The notes under the pieces are model-generated. The model worked only from the letters and a program-made list of their open reading frames with translations, ran no database searches and was not told where the DNA came from. This document shows positions 13,322 through 29,210 of a stretch of 64,000 bases of DNA, piece by piece. The stretch spans positions 1,054,001 to 1,118,000 of the forward strand of contig NW_027473328.1 in assembly GCF_050947335.1 (NCBI RefSeq). Direction: 5' to 3'. The number at the start of each line of letters is the position of its first letter. The stretch's first letter is position 1. Made by a program: the position numbers and the translations under genes. The DNA comes from Megachile rotundata. Taxonomy: Eukaryota > Arthropoda > Insecta > Hymenoptera > Megachilidae.

Positions 13322-16300
13322 ACAATCACAATCATACAATCACAATCATACAATCACAATCATGCAATCACAATCATACAATCACAATCATACAATCACA
13401 ACCATACCATCCCAATCATACAATCACAATCACACAATCGCAATCATACAATCACAATCATACAAAAACAATGATACAAGCACAATCATACAATCACAAT
13501 CATACAATCACAATCATACAATCACAATAATACAATCACAATCATACAATCACAATCATACATTCACAATCATACAATCACAATCATACAATCACAATCA
13601 TACAATCACAATAATACAATCACAATCATACAATCTCAATCATACAATCACCATCATACAATCACAATCATACAATCACAATCATACAATCACAATCATA
13701 CAATCACAATCATACAATCACAATCATACTATCGCAATCATACAATCACAATCGTACAATCACAATCATACAATCACAATCATTCAATCACAATTATGCA
13801 ATCACAATCATACAATCACAATCATACAATCACAATCATACAATCACAATCATACAATCACAATCATACAATCACAATCATACAATCACAATCATACAAT
13901 CACAATCATACACAAACAATGATACAATCGCAATCATACAATTCAAATCATACAATTCAAATCATACAATCACAATCATACAATCACAATCATACAATCA
14001 CAATCATACGATCACAATCATACGAAGACAATCATACAATTACTACTATACAATCACAATCATACGAAAACAATCATACAATCACAATCATACGATGACA
14101 ATCGTACAATTACTACTATACAATCACAATCATACAAAAACAATCATACAATCACAATCATACAATCACAATCATACAATTACTACTATACAATCACAAT
14201 CATACGAAAACAATCATACAATCACAATCATACGATGACAATCATACAATTACTACTATACAATCACAATCATACAAAAACAATCATACAATCACAATCA
14301 TACAATCACAATCATACAATCACAATCATACAATCACAATCATACAATCACAATCGTACAATCACAATCATACAATCACAATCATACAATCACAATCATA
14401 CTATCGCAATCATACAATCACAATCGTACAATCACAATCATACAATCACAATCATTCAATCACAATCATGCAATCACAATCATACAATCACAATCATACA
14501 ATCACAATCATACAAAAACAATCATGCGATCACAATCATACAATTACAATCATACAATTACAATCATACAATCACAATCATACCATCCCAATCATACAAT
14601 CACAACCACACAATCGCAATCATACAATCACAATCATACAAAAACAATGATACAAGCACAATCATACAATCACAATCATACAATCACAATAATACAATCA
14701 CAATCATACAATCACAATCATACAATCACAATCATACAATCACAATCATACAATCACAATCATACAATCACAATCATACAATCACAATCATACAATCACA
14801 ATCATACAATCACAATCATACAATCACAATCATACAATCACAATCATACAATCACAATCATACAATCACAATCATACAATCACAAACATACTATCGCAAT
14901 CGTACAATCACAATCGTACAATCACAATCATACAATCACAATCATTCAATCACAATCATGCAATCACAATCATACAATCACAATCATACAATCACAATCA
15001 TACAATCACAATCATACAATCACAATCATACAATCACAATCATACAATCACAATCATACAATCACAATCATACACAAACAATGATACAATCGCAATCATA
15101 CAATTCAAATCATACAATTCAAATCATACAATCACAATCATACAACCACAATCATACAATCACAATCATACATTCACAATCATACAATCACAATCATACA
15201 ATCACAATCATACAATCACAATCATACAATCACAATAATACAATCACAATCATACAATCTCAATCATACAATCACAATCATACAATCACAATCATACAAT
15301 CACAATCATGCAATCACAATCATACAATCACAATCGTACAATCACAATCATACAATCACAATCATACAATCACAATCATACAATCACAATCATACACAAA
15401 CAATGATACAATCGCAATCATACAATTCAAATCATACAATTCAAATCATACAATCACAATCATACAATCACAATCATACAATCACAATCATACGATCACA
15501 ATCATACGAAGACAATCATACAATTTCTACTATATAATCACAATCATACGAAAACAATCATACAATCACAATCATACAATCACAATCATACAATCACAAT
15601 CATACAATCACAATCATACAATCACAATCGTACAATCACAATCATACAATCACAATCATACAATCACAATCATACTATCGCAATCATACAATCACAATCG
15701 TGCAATCACAATCATACAATCACAATCATACAATCACAATCATACATTCACAATCATACAATCACAATCATACAATCACAATCATACAATCACAATAATA
15801 CAATCACAATCATACAATCTCAATCATACAATCACCATCATACAATCACAATCATACAATCACAATCATACAATCACAATCATACAATCACAATCATACA
15901 ATCACAATCATACTATCGCAATCATACAATCACAATCGTACAATCACAATCATACAATCACAATCATTCAATCACAATTATGCAATCACAATCATACAAT
16001 CACAATCATACAATCACAATCATACAATCACAATCATACAATCACAATCATACAATCACAATCATACACAAACAATGATACAATCGCAATCATACAATTC
16101 AAATCATACAATTCAAATCATACAATCACAATCATACAATCACAATCATACAATCACAATCATACGATCACAATCATACGAAGACAATCATACAATTACT
16201 ACTATACAATCACAATCATACGAAAACAATCATACAATCACAATCATACGATGACAATCGTACAATTACTACTATACAATCACAATCATACAAAAACAAT

Positions 16301-17451
16301 CATACAATCACAATCATACAATCACAATCATACAATTACTACTATACAATCACAATCATACGAAAACAATCATACAATCACAATCATACGATGACAATCA
16401 TACAATTACTACTATACAATCACAATCATACAAAAACAATCATACAATCACAATCATACAATCACAATCATACAATCACAATCATACAATCACAATCATA
16501 CAATCACAATCGTACAATCACAATCATACAATCACAATCATACAATCACAATCATACTATCGCAATCATACAATCACAATCGTACAATCACAATCATACA
16601 ATCACAATCATTCAATCACAATCATGCAATCACAATCATACAATCACAATCATACAATCACAATCATACAATCACAATCATACAATCACAATCATACAAT
16701 CACAATCATACAATCACAATCATACAATCACAATCATACAATCACAATCATACAATCACAATCATACAATCACAATCATACAATCACAATCATACAATCA
16801 CAAACATACTATCGCAATCGTACAATCACAATCGTACAATCACAATCATACAATCACAATCATTCAATCACAATCATGCAATCACAATCATACAATCACA
16901 ATCATACAATCACAATCATACAATCACAATCATACAATCACAATCATACAATCACAATCATACAATCACAATCATACAATCACAATCATACACAAACAAT
17001 GATACAATCGCAATCATACAATTCAAATCATACAATTCAAATCATACAATCACAATCATACAACCACAATCATACAATCACAATCATACATTCACAATCA
17101 TACAATCACAATCATACAATCACAATCATACAATCACAATCATACAATCACAATAATACAATCACAATCATACAATCTCAATCATACAATCACAATCATA
17201 CAATCACAATCATACAATCACAATCATACAATCACAATCGTACAATCACAATCGTACAATCACAATCGTACAATCACAATCATACAATCACAATCATACT
17301 ATCGCAATCATACAATCACAATCGTACAATCACAATCATACAATCACAATCATTCAATCACAATCATACAATCACAATCATACAATCACAATCATACAAT
17401 CACAATCATACAAAAACAATCATACAATCACAATCATACAATCAGAGTCAT

Positions 17452-17661
17452 ACAATCATAATCATATAATCACACTCATAAGATTGCAATCATACAATCG
17501 CAATCATACAATCACAATCATACCATCACAATCATACAGGCACAATCATAAAATCACAATCATAGAATCACAATCATACAAAAACAATCATGCAATCACA
17601 ATCATGTAATCACAATCGTACAATCGCAATCGAACAATCAGAACCATATGATAACAATCAT
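17452..17661. repeat. Marker block, type c, full
   Basis: Copy of 10,158-10,367 at +7,294 bp, with AAGATTGCAATCAT. Confidence 0.9.
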
Positions 17662-19579
17662 ACAATCACAATCATACAATCACAATCATACAATCACAAA
17701 CATGCAATCACAATCATACAATCACAATCATACAATCACAATCATACCATCCCAATCATACAATCACAATCATACAATCACAATCATACAATCACAATCA
17801 CACAATCGCAATCATACAATCACAATCATACAAAAACAATGATACAATCACAATCATACAATCACAATCATACAATCACAATCATACAATCAGAATCATA
17901 CAATCACAATCATACCATCCCAATCATACAATCACAATCATACAATCACAATCATACAATCACAATCACACAATCGCAATCATACAATCACAATCATACA
18001 AAAACAATGATACAATCACAATCATGCAATCACAATCATACAATCACAATCATACGATCACAATCATACGAAGACAATCATACAATTACTACTATACAAT
18101 CACAATCATACAAAAACAATCATACAATCACAATCATACAATCACAATCATACAATCACAATCATACATTCACAATCATACAATCACAATCATACAATCG
18201 CAATCATACAATCACAATAATACAATCACAATCATACAATCTCAATCATACAATCGCGATCATACAATCACAATCATACAATCACAATCATACAATCACA
18301 ATCATACAAACACAATCATACAATCACAATCATACAATCACAATCATACAATCACAATCATACTATCGCAATCATACAATCACAATCGTACAATCACAAT
18401 CATACAATCACAATCATTCAATCACAATCATGCAATCACAATCATACAATCACAATCATACAATCACAATCATACAATCACAATCATACAATCACAATCA
18501 TACAATCACAATCATACACAAACAATGATACAATCGCAATCATACAATTCAAATCATACAATTCAAATCATACAATCACAATCATACAATCACAATCATA
18601 CAATCACAATCATACGATCACAATCATACGAAGACAATCATACAATTACTACTATATAATCACAATCATACGAAAACAATCATACAATCACAATCATACA
18701 ATCACAATCATACAATCACAATCATACAATCACAATCATACAATCACAATCGTACAATCACAATCATACAATCACAATCATACAATCACAATCATACTAT
18801 CGCAATCATACAATCACAATCGTGCAATCACAATCATACAATCACAATCATACAATCACAATCATACAATCACAATCGTACAATCACAATCATACAATCA
18901 CAATCATACAATCACAATCATACTATCGCAATCATACAATCACAATCGTGCAATCACAATCATACAATCACAATCATACATTCACAATCATACAATCACA
19001 ATCATACAATCACAATCATACAATCACAATAATACAATCACAATCATACAATCTCAATCATACAATCACAATCATACAATCACAATCATACAATCACAAT
19101 CATACAATCACAATCATACAATCACAATCATACAATCACAACCATACTATCGCAATCATACAATCACAATCGTACAATCACAATCATACAATCACAATCA
19201 TTCAATCACAATCATGCAATCACAATCATACAATCACAATCATACAATCACGTTCATACAATCACAATCATACAATCACAATCATACAATCACAATCATA
19301 CAATCACAATCATACAATCACAATCATACACAAACAATGATACAATCGCAATCATACAATTCAAATCATACAATTCAAATCATACAATCACAATCATACA
19401 ATCACAATCATACAATCACAATCATACAATCACAATCATACAATCACAATCATACAATCACAATCATACATTCACAATCATACAATCACAATCATACAAT
19501 CACAATCATACAATCACAATAATACAATCACAATCATACAATCTCAATCATACAATCACAATCATACAATCACAATCAT

Positions 19580-19649
19580 GCAATCACAATCATGTAATCA
19601 CAATCGTACAATCGCAATCGAACAATCAGATCCATATGATAACAATCAT
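19580..19649. repeat. Marker block, type d, 3' part only
   Basis: Begins directly at GCAATCACAATCAT after canonical monomers. The last five units, including CAGATCCATATGATAAC, are intact. The same truncation occurs at 33,188 and 35,653. Confidence 0.85.
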
Positions 19650-20643
19650 ACAATCACAATCATACAATCACAAACATGCAATCACAATCATACAATCACA
19701 ATCATACAATCACAATCATACCATCCCAATCATACAATCACAATCATACAATCACAATCATACAATCACAATCACACAATCGCAATCATACAATCACAAT
19801 CATACAAAAACAATGATACAATCACAATCATACAATCACAATCATACAATCACAATCATACAATCAGAATCATACAATCACAATCATACCATCCCAATCA
19901 TACAATCACAATCATACAATCACAATCATACAATCACAATCACACAATCGCAATCATACAATCACAATCATACAAAAACAATGATACAATCACAATCATG
20001 CAATCACAATCATACAATCACAATCATACGATCACAATCATACGAAGACAATCATACAATTACTACTATACAATCACAATCATACAAAAACAATCATACA
20101 ATCACAATCATACAATCACAATCATACAATCACAATCATACATTCACAATCATACAATCACAATCATACAATCGCAATCATACAATCACAATAATACAAT
20201 CACAATCATACAATCTCAATCATACAAACGCGATCATACAATCACAATCATACAATCACAATCATACAATCACAATCATACAAACACAATCATACAATCA
20301 CAATCATACTATCGCAATCATACAATCACAATCGTACAATCACAATCATACAATCACAATCATTCAATCACAATCATGCAATCACAATCATACAATCACA
20401 ATCATACAATCACAATCATACAATCACAATCATGCAATCACAATCATACAATCACAATAATACAATCACAATCATACAATCTCAATCATACAATCGCAAT
20501 CATACAATCACAATCGTACAATCACAATCATACAATCACAATCATTCAATCACAATCATGCAATCACAATCATACAATCACAATCATACAATCACAATCA
20601 TACAAAAACAATCATACAATCACAATCATACAATCATAGTCAT

Positions 20644-20825
20644 ACAATCATAATCATATAATCACACTCATAAAATTGCAATCATACAATCGCAATCATA
20701 CAATCACAATCATACCATCACAATCATACAGGCACAATCATAAAATCACAATCATAGAATCACAATCATACAAAAACAATCATGCAATCACAATCATACA
20801 AAAACAATCATGCAATCACAATCAT
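20644..20825. repeat. Marker block, 5' part with 28-bp duplication
   Basis: Units from ACAATCATAATCAT to GCAATCACAATCAT are present, with the pair ACAAAAACAATCAT/GCAATCACAATCAT duplicated. The 3' type-defining units are missing and a Y module follows at once. The duplicated pair links this copy to the type-a blocks at 36,689, 46,822 and 51,232. Confidence 0.82.
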
Positions 20826-21090
20826 GCAATCTCAATCACACAACCACAATCATACAATCACAATCACACAATCCCAATCACACTATCGCAATCATACAAT
20901 CACAATCATACAATCACAATCATACACTCACAATCATACTATCGCAATGATACAATCACAATCATACAACCACAATCATACGAAGACAATCATACAATTA
21001 CTACTATACAATCACAATCATACAAAAACAATCATACAATTACAATCATACGATGACAATCCTACAATTACTACTATACAATCACAATCA
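20826..21090. repeat. Y module (representative)
   Basis: A GCAATCTCAATCAC-type start is followed by ACAACCACAATCAT, ACAATCCCAATCAC, ACTATCGCAATCAT, ACACTCACAATCAT, ACTATCGCAATGAT, ACGAAGACAATCAT and ACGATGACAATCCT with ACAATTACTACTAT. Full copies lie near 37,978, 44,932, 48,810, 53,250 and 58,110. A variant lies near 60,150, and 5' partial copies occur inside the 2,282-bp HORs near 21,484, 23,766 and 26,048. Confidence 0.82.
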
Positions 21091-21360
21091 CACAAAAACA
21101 ATCATACAATCACAATCATACAATCACAATCATACAATCACAATCACACAATCGCAATCATACAATCACAATCATACAAAAACAATGATACAAACACAAT
21201 CATGCAATCACAATCATACAATCACAATCATACGATCACAATCATACGAAGACAATCATACAATTACTACTATACAATCACAATCATACAAAAACAATCA
21301 TACAAACACAATCATACGATTACAATCATACAATTACTACTATACAATCACAATCATACA

Positions 21361-23642
21361 AAAACAATCATACAAACACAATCACACATTCACAATCATA
21401 CAATCACAGTCATACATTCACAATCATACAATCACAATCATACAATCACAATCATACAATCACAATAATACAATCACAATCATGCAATCTCAATCACACA
21501 ACCACAATCATAAAATCACAATCACACAATCCCAATCACACTATCGCAATCATACAATCACAATCATACAATCACAATCATACAATCACAATCATACTAT
21601 CGCAATCGTACAATCACAATCGTAAAATCACAATCATACAATCACAATCATTCAATCACAATCATGCAATCACAATCATACAATCACAATCATACAATCA
21701 CAATCATACAATCACAATCATACAATCACAATCATACTATCGCAATCGTACAATCACAATCGTACAATCACAATCATACAATCACAATCATTCAATCACA
21801 ATCATGCAATCACAATCATACAATCACAATCATACAATCACAATCATACAATCACAATCATACAATCACAATCATACAATCACAATCATACAATCACAAT
21901 CACACAATCGCAATCATACAAACACAATCATACAAAAACAATGATACAATCACAATCATACAATCACATTCATACAATCGCAATCATACAATCAGAATCA
22001 TACAATCACAATCATTCCATCCCAATCATACAATCACAATCATACAATCACAATCATACAATCACAATCACACAATCGCAATCATACAATCACAATCATA
22101 CAAAAACAATGATACAAACACAATCATGCAATCACAATCATACAATCACAATCATACGATCACAATCATACGAAGACAATCATACAATTACTACTATACA
22201 ATCACAATCATACAAAAACAATCATACAAACACAATCATACGATTACAATCATACAATTACTACTATACAATCACAATCATACAAAAACAATCATACAAA
22301 CACAATCACACATTCACAATCATACAATCACAGTCATACATTCACAATCATACAATCACAATCATACAATCACAATCATACAATCACAATCATACAATCA
22401 CAATCGTACAATCACAATCATACAATCACAATCATACAATCACAATCATACTATCGCAATCATACAATCACAATCGTACAATCACAATCATACAATCACA
22501 ATCATTCAATCACAATCATGCAATCACAATCATACAATCACAATCATACAATCACAATCATACAAAAACAATCATACAATCACAATCATACAATCACAGT
22601 CATACATTCATAATCATATAATCACACTCATAAAATTGCAATCATACAATCGCAATCATACAATCACAATGATACCATCACAATCATACAGGCACAATCA
22701 TAAAATCACAATCATAGAATCACAATCATACAAAAACAATCATGCAATCACAATCATGTAATCACAATCGTACAATCGCAATCGAACAATCAGAACCATA
22801 CGATCACAATCATACAATCACAATCATACAATCACAATCATACAATCACAATCATGCAATCACAATCATACAATCACAATCATACAATCACAATCATACC
22901 ATCCCAATCATACAATCACAATCACACAATCGCAATCATACAATCACAATCATACAAAAACAATGATACAAGCACAATCATACAATCACAATCATACAAT
23001 CACAATCATACAATCACAATAATACAATCACAATCATGCAATGACAATCATACATTCACAATCATACAATCACAATCATACAATCACAATCATACAATCA
23101 CAATAATACAATCACAATCATACAATCTCAATCATACAATCACCATCATACAATCACAATCATACAATCACAATCATACAATCACAATCATACAATCACA
23201 ATCATACAATCACAATCATACTATCGCAATCATACAATCACAATCGTACAATCACAATCATACAATCACAATCATTCAATCACAATTATGCAATCACAAT
23301 CATACAATCACAATCATACAATCACAATCATACAATCACAATCATACAATCACAATCATACAATCACAATCATACAATCACAATCATACAATCACAATCA
23401 TACAATCACAATCATACACAAACAATGATACAATCGCAATCATACAATTCAAATCATACAATTCAAATCATACAATCACAATCATACAATCACAATCATA
23501 CAATCACAATCATACGATCACAATCATACGAAGACAATCATACAATTACTACTATACAATCACAATCATACGAAAACAATCATACAATCACAATCATACG
23601 ATGACAATCATACAATTACTACTATACAATCACAATCATACA
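21361..23642. repeat. 2,282-bp HOR, copy 1
   Basis: First of three head-to-tail copies. Diagnostic variants recur at exactly +2,282 bp (163 monomers) in copies 2 and 3. The unit contains a partial Y module, an L dimer, one type-b marker block, a GCAATGACAATCAT unit near 23,038 and an X module. The boundary is set where the ACAAACACAATCAC/ACATTCACAATCAT pair enters the unit; because the copies are cyclic, this choice of start is arbitrary. Confidence 0.94.
22604..22813. repeat. Marker block, type b, full (HOR copy 1)
   Basis: Carries ACATTCATAATCAT and ACAATCACAATGAT like the other type-b copies, and is the single marker block of this HOR unit. Confidence 0.9.
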
Positions 23643-25924
23643 AAAACAATCATACAAACACAATCACACATTCACAATCATACAATCACAGTCATACATT
23701 CACAATCATACAATCACAATCATACAATCACAATCATACAATCACAATAATACAATCACAATCATGCAATCTCAATCACACAACCACAATCATAAAATCA
23801 CAATCACACAATCCCAATCACACTATCGCAATCATACAATCACAATCATACAATCACAATCATACAATCACAATCATACTATCGCAATCGTACAATCACA
23901 ATCGTAAAATCACAATCATACAATCACAATCATTCAATCACAATCATGCAATCACAATCATACAATCACAATCATACAATCACAATCATACAATCACAAT
24001 CATACAATCACAATCATACTATCGCAATCGTACAATCACAATCGTACAATCACAATCATACAATCACAATCATTCAATCACAATCATGCAATCACAATCA
24101 TACAATCACAATCATACAATCACAATCATACAATCACAATCATACAATCACAATCATACAATCACAATCATACAATCACAATCACACAATCGCAATCATA
24201 CAAACACAATCATACAAAAACAATGATACAATCACAATCATACAATCACATTCATACAATCGCAATCATACAATCAGAATCATACAATCACAATCATTCC
24301 ATCCCAATCATACAAAAACAATGATACAATCACAATCATACAATCACAATCACACAATCGCAATCATACAATCACAATCATACAAAAACAATGATACAAA
24401 CACAATCATGCAATCACAATCATACAATCACAATCATACGATCACAATCATACGAAGACAATCATACAATTACTACTATACAATCACAATCATACAAAAA
24501 CAATCATACAAACACAATCATACGATTACAATCATACAATTACTACTATACAATCACAATCATACAAAAACAATCATACAAACACAATCACACATTCACA
24601 ATCATACAATCACAGTCATACATTCACAATCATACAATCACAATCATACAATCACAATCATACAATCACAATCATACAATCACAATCGTACAATCACAAT
24701 CATACAATCACAATCATACAATCACAATCATACTATCGCAATCATACAATCACAATCGTACAATCACAATCATACAATCACAATCATTCAATCACAATCA
24801 TGCAATCACAATCATACAATCACAATCATACAATCACAATCATACAAAAACAATCATACAATCACAATCATACAATCACAGTCATACATTCATAATCATA
24901 TAATCACACTCATAAAATTGCAATCATACAATCGCAATCATACAATCACAATGATACCATCACAATCATACAGGCACAATCATAAAATCACAATCATAGA
25001 ATCACAATCATACAAAAACAATCATGCAATCACAATCATGTAATCACAATCGTACAATCGCAATCGAACAATCAGAACCATACGATCACAATCATACAAT
25101 CACAATCATACAATCACAATCATACAATCACAATCATGCAATCACAATCATACAATCACAATCATACAATCACAATCATACCATCCCAATCATACAATCA
25201 CAATCACACAATCGCAATCATACAATCACAATCATACAAAAACAATGATACAAGCACAATCATACAATCACAATCATACAATCACAATCATACAATCACA
25301 ATAATACAATCACAATCATGCAATGACAATCATACATTCACAATCATACAATCACAATCATACAATCACAATCATACAATCACAATAATACAATCACAAT
25401 CATACAATCTCAATCATACAATCACCATCATACAATCACAATCATACAATCACAATCATACAATCACAATCATACAATCACAATCATACAATCACAATCA
25501 TACTATCGCAATCATACAATCACAATCGTACAATCACAATCATACAATCACAATCATTCAATCACAATTATGCAATCACAATCATACAATCACAATCATA
25601 CAATCACAATCATACAATCACAATCATACAATCACAATCATACAATCACAATCATACAATCACAATCATACAATCACAATCATACAATCACAATCATACA
25701 CAAACAATGATACAATCGCAATCATACAATTCAAATCATACAATTCAAATCATACAATCACAATCATACAATCACAATCATACAATCACAATCATACGAT
25801 CACAATCATACGAAGACAATCATACAATTACTACTATACAATCACAATCATACGAAAACAATCATACAATCACAATCATACGATGACAATCATACAATTA
25901 CTACTATACAATCACAATCATACA
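23643..25924. repeat. 2,282-bp HOR, copy 2
   Basis: Same length and variant order as copy 1. One monomer differs as a block: 24,312-24,325 reads ACAAAAACAATGAT where copies 1 and 3 have a canonical unit. The three substitutions within one monomer reproduce a variant already common in the array. Confidence 0.94.
24886..25095. repeat. Marker block, type b, full (HOR copy 2)
   Basis: Exactly 2,282 bp after the copy at 22,604, with no difference seen. Confidence 0.9.
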
Positions 25925-28206
25925 AAAACAATCATACAAACACAATCACACATTCACAATCATACAATCACAGTCATACATTCACAATCATACAATCACA
26001 ATCATACAATCACAATCATACAATCACAATAATACAATCACAATCATGCAATCTCAATCACACAACCACAATCATAAAATCACAATCACACAATCCCAAT
26101 CACACTATCGCAATCATACAATCACAATCATACAATCACAATCATACAATCACAATCATACTATCGCAATCGTACAATCACAATCGTAAAATCACAATCA
26201 TACAATCACAATCATTCAATCACAATCATGCAATCACAATCATACAATCACAATCATACAATCACAATCATACAATCACAATCATACAATCACAATCATA
26301 CTATCGCAATCGTACAATCACAATCGTACAATCACAATCATACAATCACAATCATTCAATCACAATCATGCAATCACAATCATACAATCACAATCATACA
26401 ATCACAATCATACAATCACAATCATACAATCACAATCATACAATCACAATCATACAATCACAATCACACAATCGCAATCATACAAACACAATCATACAAA
26501 AACAATGATACAATCACAATCATACAATCACATTCATACAATCGCAATCATACAATCAGAATCATACAATCACAATCATTCCATCCCAATCATACAATCA
26601 CAATCATACAATCACAATCATACAATCACAATCACACAATCGCAATCATACAATCACAATCATACAAAAACAATGATACAAACACAATCATGCAATCACA
26701 ATCATACAATCACAATCATACGATCACAATCATACGAAGACAATCATACAATTACTACTATACAATCACAATCATACAAAAACAATCATACAAACACAAT
26801 CATACGATTACAATCATACAATTACTACTATACAATCACAATCATACAAAAACAATCATACAAACACAATCACACATTCACAATCATACAATCACAGTCA
26901 TACATTCACAATCATACAATCACAATCATACAATCACAATCATACAATCACAATCATACAATCACAATCGTACAATCACAATCATACAATCACAATCATA
27001 CAATCACAATCATACTATCGCAATCATACAATCACAATCGTACAATCACAATCATACAATCACAATCATTCAATCACAATCATGCAATCACAATCATACA
27101 ATCACAATCATACAATCACAATCATACAAAAACAATCATACAATCACAATCATACAATCACAGTCATACATTCATAATCATATAATCACACTCATAAAAT
27201 TGCAATCATACAATCGCAATCATACAATCACAATGATACCATCACAATCATACAGGCACAATCATAAAATCACAATCATAGAATCACAATCATACAAAAA
27301 CAATCATGCAATCACAATCATGTAATCACAATCGTACAATCGCAATCGAACAATCAGAACCATACGATCACAATCATACAATCACAATCATACAATCACA
27401 ATCATACAATCACAATCATGCAATCACAATCATACAATCACAATCATACAATCACAATCATACCATCCCAATCATACAATCACAATCACACAATCGCAAT
27501 CATACAATCACAATCATACAAAAACAATGATACAAGCACAATCATACAATCACAATCATACAATCACAATCATACAATCACAATAATACAATCACAATCA
27601 TGCAATGACAATCATACATTCACAATCATACAATCACAATCATACAATCACAATCATACAATCACAATAATACAATCACAATCATACAATCTCAATCATA
27701 CAATCACCATCATACAATCACAATCATACAATCACAATCATACAATCACAATCATACAATCACAATCATACAATCACAATCATACTATCGCAATCATACA
27801 ATCACAATCGTACAATCACAATCATACAATCACAATCATTCAATCACAATTATGCAATCACAATCATACAATCACAATCATACAATCACAATCATACAAT
27901 CACAATCATACAATCACAATCATACAATCACAATCATACAATCACAATCATACAATCACAATCATACAATCACAATCATACACAAACAATGATACAATCG
28001 CAATCATACAATTCAAATCATACAATTCAAATCATACAATCACAATCATACAATCACAATCATACAATCACAATCATACGATCACAATCATACGAAGACA
28101 ATCATACAATTACTACTATACAATCACAATCATACGAAAACAATCATACAATCACAATCATACGATGACAATCGTACAATTACTACTATACAATCACAAT
28201 CATACA
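25925..28206. repeat. 2,282-bp HOR, copy 3
   Basis: Matches copy 1, including the canonical unit at the position converted in copy 2. The match ends near 28,165-28,206, where ACGATGACAATCGT replaces the ACGATGACAATCAT of the other copies and an 854-bp tandem duplication takes over. Confidence 0.93.
27168..27377. repeat. Marker block, type b, full (HOR copy 3)
   Basis: Exactly 2,282 bp after the copy at 24,886. It is the last type-b block in the window; none occurs to the right. Confidence 0.9.
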
Positions 28207-29210
28207 AAAACAATCATACAATCACAATCATACAATCACAATCATACAATTACTACTATACAATCACAATCATACGAAAACAATCATACAATCACAATCA
28301 TACGATGACAATCATACAATTACTACTATACAATCACAATCATACAAAAACCATCATACAATCACAATCATACAATCACAATCACACAATCACAATCATA
28401 CAATCACAATCATACAATCACAATCATTCAATCACAATCATGCAATCACAATCATACAATCACAATCATACAATCACAATCATACAATCACAATCATACA
28501 AAAACAATCATGCGATCACAATCATACAATTACAATCATACAATTACAATCATACAATCACAATCATACCATCCCAATCATACAATCACAACCACACAAT
28601 CGCAATCATACAATCACAATCATACAAAAACAATGATACAAGCACAATCATACAATCACAATCATACAATCACAATAATACAATCACAATCATACAATCA
28701 CAATCATACAATCACAATCATTCAATCACAATTATGCAATCACAATCATACAATCACAATCATACAATCACAATCATACAATCACAATCATACAATCACA
28801 ATCATACAATCACAATCATACAATCACAATCATACACAAACAATGATACAATCGCAATCATACAATTCAAATCATACAATTCAAATCATACAATCACAAT
28901 CATACAATCACAATCATACAATCACAATCATACGATCACAATCATACGAAGACAATCATACAATTACTACTATACAATCACAATCATACGAAAACAATCA
29001 TACAATCACAATCATACGATGACAATCGTACAATTACTACTATACAATCACAATCATACAAAAACAATCATACAATCACAATCATACAATCACAGTCATA
29101 CAATTACTACTATACAATCACAATCATACGAAAACAATCATACAATCACAATCATACGATGACAATCATACAATTACTACTATACAATCACAATCATACA
29201 AAAACCATCA
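27500..29210. repeat. 854-bp tandem duplication (two copies)
   Basis: X modules at 27,979 and 28,833, the ACGATGACAATCAT/ACAATTACTACTAT units at 28,304 and 29,158, and a rare ACAAAAACCATCAT unit ending near 28,355 and 29,209 are each spaced by exactly 854 bp (61 monomers). The rare unit was seen only in these two places. The left boundary is approximate: a TATGC-bearing variant is 882 bp apart, so copies differ by two monomers there. Confidence 0.85.

Larger units (their letters stand above)
10905..17735. repeat. ~6.8-kb segmental block, copy 2
   Basis: Second copy of the block at 3,600-10,440. It differs by one extra monomer near 14,440 (an additional canonical unit before the TCAATCACAATCAT variant). 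It has two fewer monomers between the GCAATCACAATCAT variant at 16,878 and the ACACAAACAATGAT variant at 16,990 (8 units here, 10 in copy 1). The right edge falls where copy 1 continues with canonical and TCAATC units while this copy enters ACCATCCCAATCAT. Confidence 0.93.
17736..21360. repeat. c/d-type body, present twice, ending in a Y module
   Basis: After the marker block at 17,452, positions of about 17.65-18.4 kb match about 19.63-20.4 kb at an offset of 1,974-1,988 bp. The body has a single 70-bp L unit and ACAATCGCGATCAT-like monomers near 18,250 and 20,225. A 5'-only marker block (20,644) and a Y module (20,826) follow. An otherwise unseen ACAATCACGTTCAT lies near 19,248. Confidence 0.82.

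Noticed and set aside
14235..16394. 719-codon + strand open reading frame, the longest of many
   Set aside because: It is built only of the satellite cycle and is open because the monomer lacks forward stops. Overlapping frames encode the same peptide. Its ATG comes from an ACGATGACAATCAT variant and its end from another copy of that variant, with no domain, signal or codon bias.
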